Shown here: positions 12,580 to 14,898 of the stretch, in pieces
Layout of the letters: each line of letters begins with the position of its first letter
Numbering within the stretch: position 1 is the stretch's first letter
Assembly: GCA_018609825.1 (NCBI GenBank)
Contig: JAHEOA010000085.1
Location: 1-14,898 of the forward strand
Length of the DNA: 14,898 bases
Direction: 5' to 3'
Source of the DNA: Candidatus Bipolaricaulota bacterium
Lineage (GTDB): Bacteria; Bipolaricaulota; Bipolaricaulia; RBG-16-55-9
The notes under the pieces: model-generated
The model's input: the letters and a program-made list of their open reading frames with translations, nothing else
Database searches by the model: none
What the model was told of the DNA's origin: nothing
Made by a program: the position numbers and the translations under genes

Positions 12580-13662
12580 ATGATGGACGCGATCCGCAAG
12601 CGCCTCGACGAGCTCGTTGCCGAGTGTCAGGAGCTCGAACGGAAGTTGGCCGACCCCGAGATCACGGGCACCAACGAGTACGTCGAGCTGTCTCAGCGCT
12701 ACGCCAAGCTGAAGAAGCTGACCCAGGACTACGAGGAACTCCAAGGCATCGAGTCCGAGATCGCGGACGCCGAATCGTGGCTCCAAGAAGGCCCGGACGA
12801 GGAGATGCGCGAGCTCATCGAAGAGGACCTCCAAGCCAACCGAGCCAAGCGCGACGAGTTGATGGAGAACCTCAAGGCCTCAATTCTGCCCGAGGACCCG
12901 TCGGAGACGAAGAACGCCATTATCGAGATCCGCGGCGGCGCGGGCGGCGAGGAGTCGGCGCTGTTCGCGGCCGATCTGTTCCGCATGTACAACCGCTACG
13001 CCGAAACGCAGGGCTTCCGGGTCGAGCTGATGGAGTCGCACCCGACCGAGCTGGGCGGCTTCAAAACCGTCATATTCTCCATCAACGGGCGAGACGCGTA
13101 TCGGCTGTTCAAGTTCGAGAGCGGGGTCCATCGCGTCCAGCGCGTTCCGGAGACCGAGACGTCCGGCCGCATCCATACCTCAACCGCCACCGTGGCCGTC
13201 TTGCCGGAGGCCGAGGACGTGGACGTGGAGATCTACGACAAGGACCTGGAGATGGAGGCGTTCCGCGCCAGCGGGCCGGGCGGCCAGAGCGTCAACAAGG
13301 TCAACTCGGCCATCCGGATCACCCACCTGCCCACGGGCATCGCCGTGGCCTGTCAGGAAGAGCGTTCCCAGCACAAGAACCGCGAGCGCGCCATGCGACT
13401 GTTGCGGGCCAAGATCAAGCAACGGCAGGAAGAGGAGATGCGCCAGGAGCGCGTCCAGGAACGCCGAATTCAAGTCGGCAGCGGCGAGCGGTCAGAGAAA
13501 ATTCGCACGTACAACTTCCCGCAGAATCGGGTCACCGACCATCGGATCGAGCTGACGATCCACCAGCTCGATCGGGTCATGGAGGGCCAGCTCGACCTGT
13601 TGATCGGGCCGCTCCAGGAAGCCTATCGCGAGGACAAGCTGGCCGAGCTGGTCGAGGCCTGA
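12580..13662 (+). CDS. prfA: Peptide chain release factor 1
   Basis: RF1 recognises UAA and UAG in the ribosomal A site and triggers release of the finished protein. The product is 360 aa, the standard length. The codon-reading tripeptide PxT appears as Pro-Glu-Thr at 190-192 in HRVQRVPETETSGRIHTS, which marks RF1 rather than RF2 (SPF). The catalytic GGQ is at 234-236 in SGPGGQSVNKVNS. The coiled N-terminal domain and ERSQHKNRERA follow the family. ATG 12580 and ATG 12583 are adjacent and both acceptable; ATG 12568 overlaps the -10 element. The gene stands alone, without the hemK (prmC) neighbour often seen, and ends 8 bp from the stop of the convergent phosphatase gene. Confidence 0.97.
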   Translation: MMDAIRKRLDELVAECQELERKLADPEITGTNEYVELSQRYAKLKKLTQDYEELQGIESEIADAESWLQEGPDEEMRELIEEDLQANRAKRDELMENLKASILPEDPSETKNAIIEIRGGAGGEESALFAADLFRMYNRYAETQGFRVELMESHPTELGGFKTVIFSINGRDAYRLFKFESGVHRVQRVPETETSGRIHTSTATVAVLPEAEDVDVEIYDKDLEMEAFRASGPGGQSVNKVNSAIRITHLPTGIAVACQEERSQHKNRERAMRLLRAKIKQRQEEEMRQERVQERRIQVGSGERSEKIRTYNFPQNRVTDHRIELTIHQLDRVMEGQLDLLIGPLQEAYREDKLAELVEA

Positions 13663-13670
13663 TTCTTCTG

Positions 13671-14450
13671 TCAGACGGTCTCCAGCGTGACGTCTTTGCC
13701 CGACTCGATCGTCCGATGGAGATCCACGATCGCGACGGTCCGCTCGCGCGGGCCGTAGGCGTGTGACGTGAAGATCGTCAGACAGCGACCGTCCATCATC
13801 CATTGGGGAACGTGGGGCTGGTGGGATCGGATCAGAACCTTCTGTTGGAGAATTTCCATCTGGCGCTCGAAGAAGTCGCGGCCGAACTGCGGTCGACTCC
13901 CCATGTCGCCGAGGAACTCGCCCGGCTGATCCTGCCAGTCGCCCCAGACGAGCTGGCGCCATTCGGGACTTCCCGACGTCACCCCGTCGATGGCCTCCAG
14001 AGAGTCGACGGACGGCAGCGCGGCATGGACCCCCATGACGCCGTTGGGCAGCGCCACGGCCCAGGGAAGTTCGGCCAGCACGTCGGCACAGAGCCGATGC
14101 TCGCTCCGGTCGAGCGCGTCCCAGAAGTCGGCGGGCCCGAACGGCTGCTCCTTCATGCCCTCGTGGTTGCCCTGCAGGAGATAGAGCCGCTCCGGACGAT
14201 CGACCTTGAGGTCCAGCAGATACGCCAGGTTCTCGCGCGACTGCGGGCCGCGATCGACGTAGTCGCCCAGAAAAACAACCCTCGTCCGGTCGTCAAAGTA
14301 CCGGCCGATGACGCGCTCGGAGGCGTCCAGGTCGCCGTGCGTGTCGCCGACGAAGACGACGCGATCTCCCGAGTTTTCGTGTATGCGCAGCAGCCGCGGT
14401 TCGGCTTCCAGGACGGGCCGTGCCCGCTCCAGCAACTCGATATCCACCAT
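13671..14450 (-). CDS. PPP-family (PP1/PP2A-like) metallophosphatase
   Basis: The 259-aa protein carries the whole two-metal phosphoesterase signature: VGDTHGD (Asp36, His38), LGDYVDRG (Asp63 and the Arg that follows), GNHE (Asn95, His96), VHAALPS (His142, equivalent of the HGG block) and RSHQPH (His210). GDYVDRG with GNHE is the hallmark of serine/threonine phosphatases of the PPP group, and SHAYGP near residue 229 sits where eukaryotic enzymes have the YCG region. Bacterial members dephosphorylate Ser/Thr or Tyr phosphoproteins, and some act on diadenosine polyphosphates, so the substrate is open. ATG 14450 (MVDIELLERARPVL) is preferred because upstream starts fall in the predicted promoter. 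No kinase gene is adjacent. Confidence 0.9.
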   Translation of the reverse strand: MVDIELLERARPVLEAEPRLLRIHENSGDRVVFVGDTHGDLDASERVIGRYFDDRTRVVFLGDYVDRGPQSRENLAYLLDLKVDRPERLYLLQGNHEGMKEQPFGPADFWDALDRSEHRLCADVLAELPWAVALPNGVMGVHAALPSVDSLEAIDGVTSGSPEWRQLVWGDWQDQPGEFLGDMGSRPQFGRDFFERQMEILQQKVLIRSHQPHVPQWMMDGRCLTIFTSHAYGPRERTVAIVDLHRTIESGKDVTLETV

Positions 14451-14463
14451 GCCGATCGCGCCC

Positions 14464-14492
14464 ATGGTAAGGACGCCGCTCGGGTTCACCAA
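14464..14492 (-). promoter_or_regulatory. Possible promoter of the phosphatase gene
   Basis: Minus-strand TTGGTG (14492-14487) and TACCAT (14469-14464) are 17 bp apart, with the -10 thirteen bases before ATG 14450. The leader would be about six bases without a ribosome site. The match is moderate and the region also lies downstream of tRNA-Arg, so readthrough is possible. Confidence 0.4.
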
Positions 14493-14541
14493 GTTCGATC
14501 GCGGGGAGCACGCCTGGGCCGATTGATGGGCGGGGAAGGGG

Positions 14542-14615
14542 CGCGCCCGGGAGGACTCGAACCTCCGGCCTGCGGTTTAGGAAACCGCTGCTCTATCCGC
14601 CTGAGCTACGGGCGC
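14542..14615 (-). tRNA. tRNA-Arg (anticodon CCT)
   Basis: The minus strand forms a complete cloverleaf: acceptor GCGCCCG/CGGGCGC, D-arm GCTC...AGAGC, anticodon arm GCGGT-TTCCTAA-ACCGC with anticodon CCT, and T-arm GGAGG-TTCGAGT-CCTCC. Discriminator is G. The next three bases are CCC, so CCA is not encoded and must be added by tRNA nucleotidyltransferase, unlike tRNA-Glu in this window. It reads the rare AGG codon. Confidence 0.97.
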
Positions 14616-14624
14616 ATAGGACCC

Positions 14625-14653
14625 ATCTTGCCGCACCCGGCGCTGAGCGTCAA
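14625..14653 (-). promoter_or_regulatory. tRNA-Arg promoter
   Basis: Minus-strand TTGACG (14653-14648, 5 of 6) and CAAGAT (14630-14625) are 17 bp apart. Initiation about seven bases on would begin a few bases before the mature tRNA end at 14615. The -35 is good and the -10 is poor. Confidence 0.5.
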
Positions 14654-14677
14654 ACGTATTCGTCCCCCATCTGCGGG

Positions 14678-14707
14678 TTGGGTTGTCCTGCGGAATCGGC
14701 CTACGCT
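14678..14707 (+). promoter_or_regulatory. Promoter of the DUF2164 gene, leaderless
   Basis: TTGGGT (14678-14683) and TACGCT (14702-14707) are separated by 18 bp. Exactly six bases lie between the -10 and ATG 14714, placing the seventh base, the usual start point, on the A of the start codon. No ribosome site is present. Confidence 0.45.
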
Positions 14708-14713
14708 GTCAAT

Positions 14714-14898
14714 ATGGCGATCAAGCTGGACGACGAAGCCGAAAAGCACGCCCTTGACGCGCTCCAAACCTATGTGCGGAAGCACGCCGATTGGGACATG
14801 GGAGACCTGGCGGCGGAGCTGATGCTGGAGTTCGTCCTCGCGGAGATCGGGCCGGCCATCTACACCCTGGCCATCTCCGACGCGCAGACGTTCATGCA
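14714..14898 (+). CDS. DUF2164-family protein, N-terminal part
   Basis: The frame runs off the end of the window after 61 complete codons; the family is usually about 80-90 aa, so most of the protein is present. MAIKLDDEAEKHALDALQTYVRKHADWDMGDLAAELMLEFVLAEIGPAIYTLAISDAQTFM matches DUF2164: a short basic-acidic N-terminus, the GDL.AE..L.F.L.EIGPAIYN-like core and a following DAQ. Members are small soluble, helical proteins of unknown function. ATG 14714 is the only sensible start and fits a leaderless transcript. It is divergent from tRNA-Arg, with which it shares a 98-bp intergenic region. Confidence 0.85.
   Translation, partial: MAIKLDDEAEKHALDALQTYVRKHADWDMGDLAAELMLEFVLAEIGPAIYTLAISDAQTFM

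Noticed and set aside
12580..13662. Release factor 2 (prfB)
   Set aside because: The codon-recognition tripeptide is Pro-Glu-Thr, of the RF1 PxT type, not SPF, and there is no programmed frameshift site near the start.

Overview
The window is a high-GC stretch of bacterial chromosome that mixes housekeeping genes (uppS-type prenyltransferase, tRNA-Glu, metK, trmH, prfA, tRNA-Arg) with solute transport and metal or arsenic handling. There are no transposases, integrases, phage genes, CRISPR arrays or plasmid functions. The lineage cannot be fixed from this window. The high GC, the M42 peptidase, the DUF2164 gene and the many promoters lying almost on top of start codons would suit a Chloroflexota-like or other GC-rich non-proteobacterial lineage; this is a weak inference.

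Layout. 1-429 is the C-terminal end of a P1B-type metal-transporting ATPase. 622-1341 is a divergent undecaprenyl-diphosphate-synthase-family protein and 1471-1920 a membrane-anchored rhodanese. A convergent gap with two strong hairpins separates these from a minus-strand arsenic unit, arsR-arsM (3449 to 2146). That unit has a consensus-like promoter, and a perfect 9-bp inverted repeat overlaps its -10 box. Next come about 490 bp with no confident gene, then minus-strand tRNA-Glu(TTC) and metK, each with its own -35/-10 pair. metK is divergent from a plus-strand run: M42 aminopeptidase, HD-domain 5'-nucleotidase-like protein and TrmH-family tRNA methyltransferase.

The largest unit is a minus-strand operon (12482 to 7744) for a branched-chain-amino-acid-type ABC importer. 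It encodes a Tat-exported binding protein, the LivH and LivM permeases, the LivG and LivF ATPases, and a small DUF2892 membrane protein. The cistrons from livH onward overlap. Divergent from it is prfA (release factor 1), which converges on a PP1/PP2A-like phosphatase with only 8 bp between the stop codons. tRNA-Arg(CCT) follows, and the window ends inside a DUF2164 gene.

No convincing new multi-gene system was found. The points most worth a second look are the recurring promoter-on-start-codon (leaderless or near-leaderless) architecture, the altered active-site motif of the prenyltransferase, the arsR operator, the DUF2892 gene coupled to the liv operon, and an unexplained small ORF with a strong hairpin in the gene-poor stretch before tRNA-Glu.
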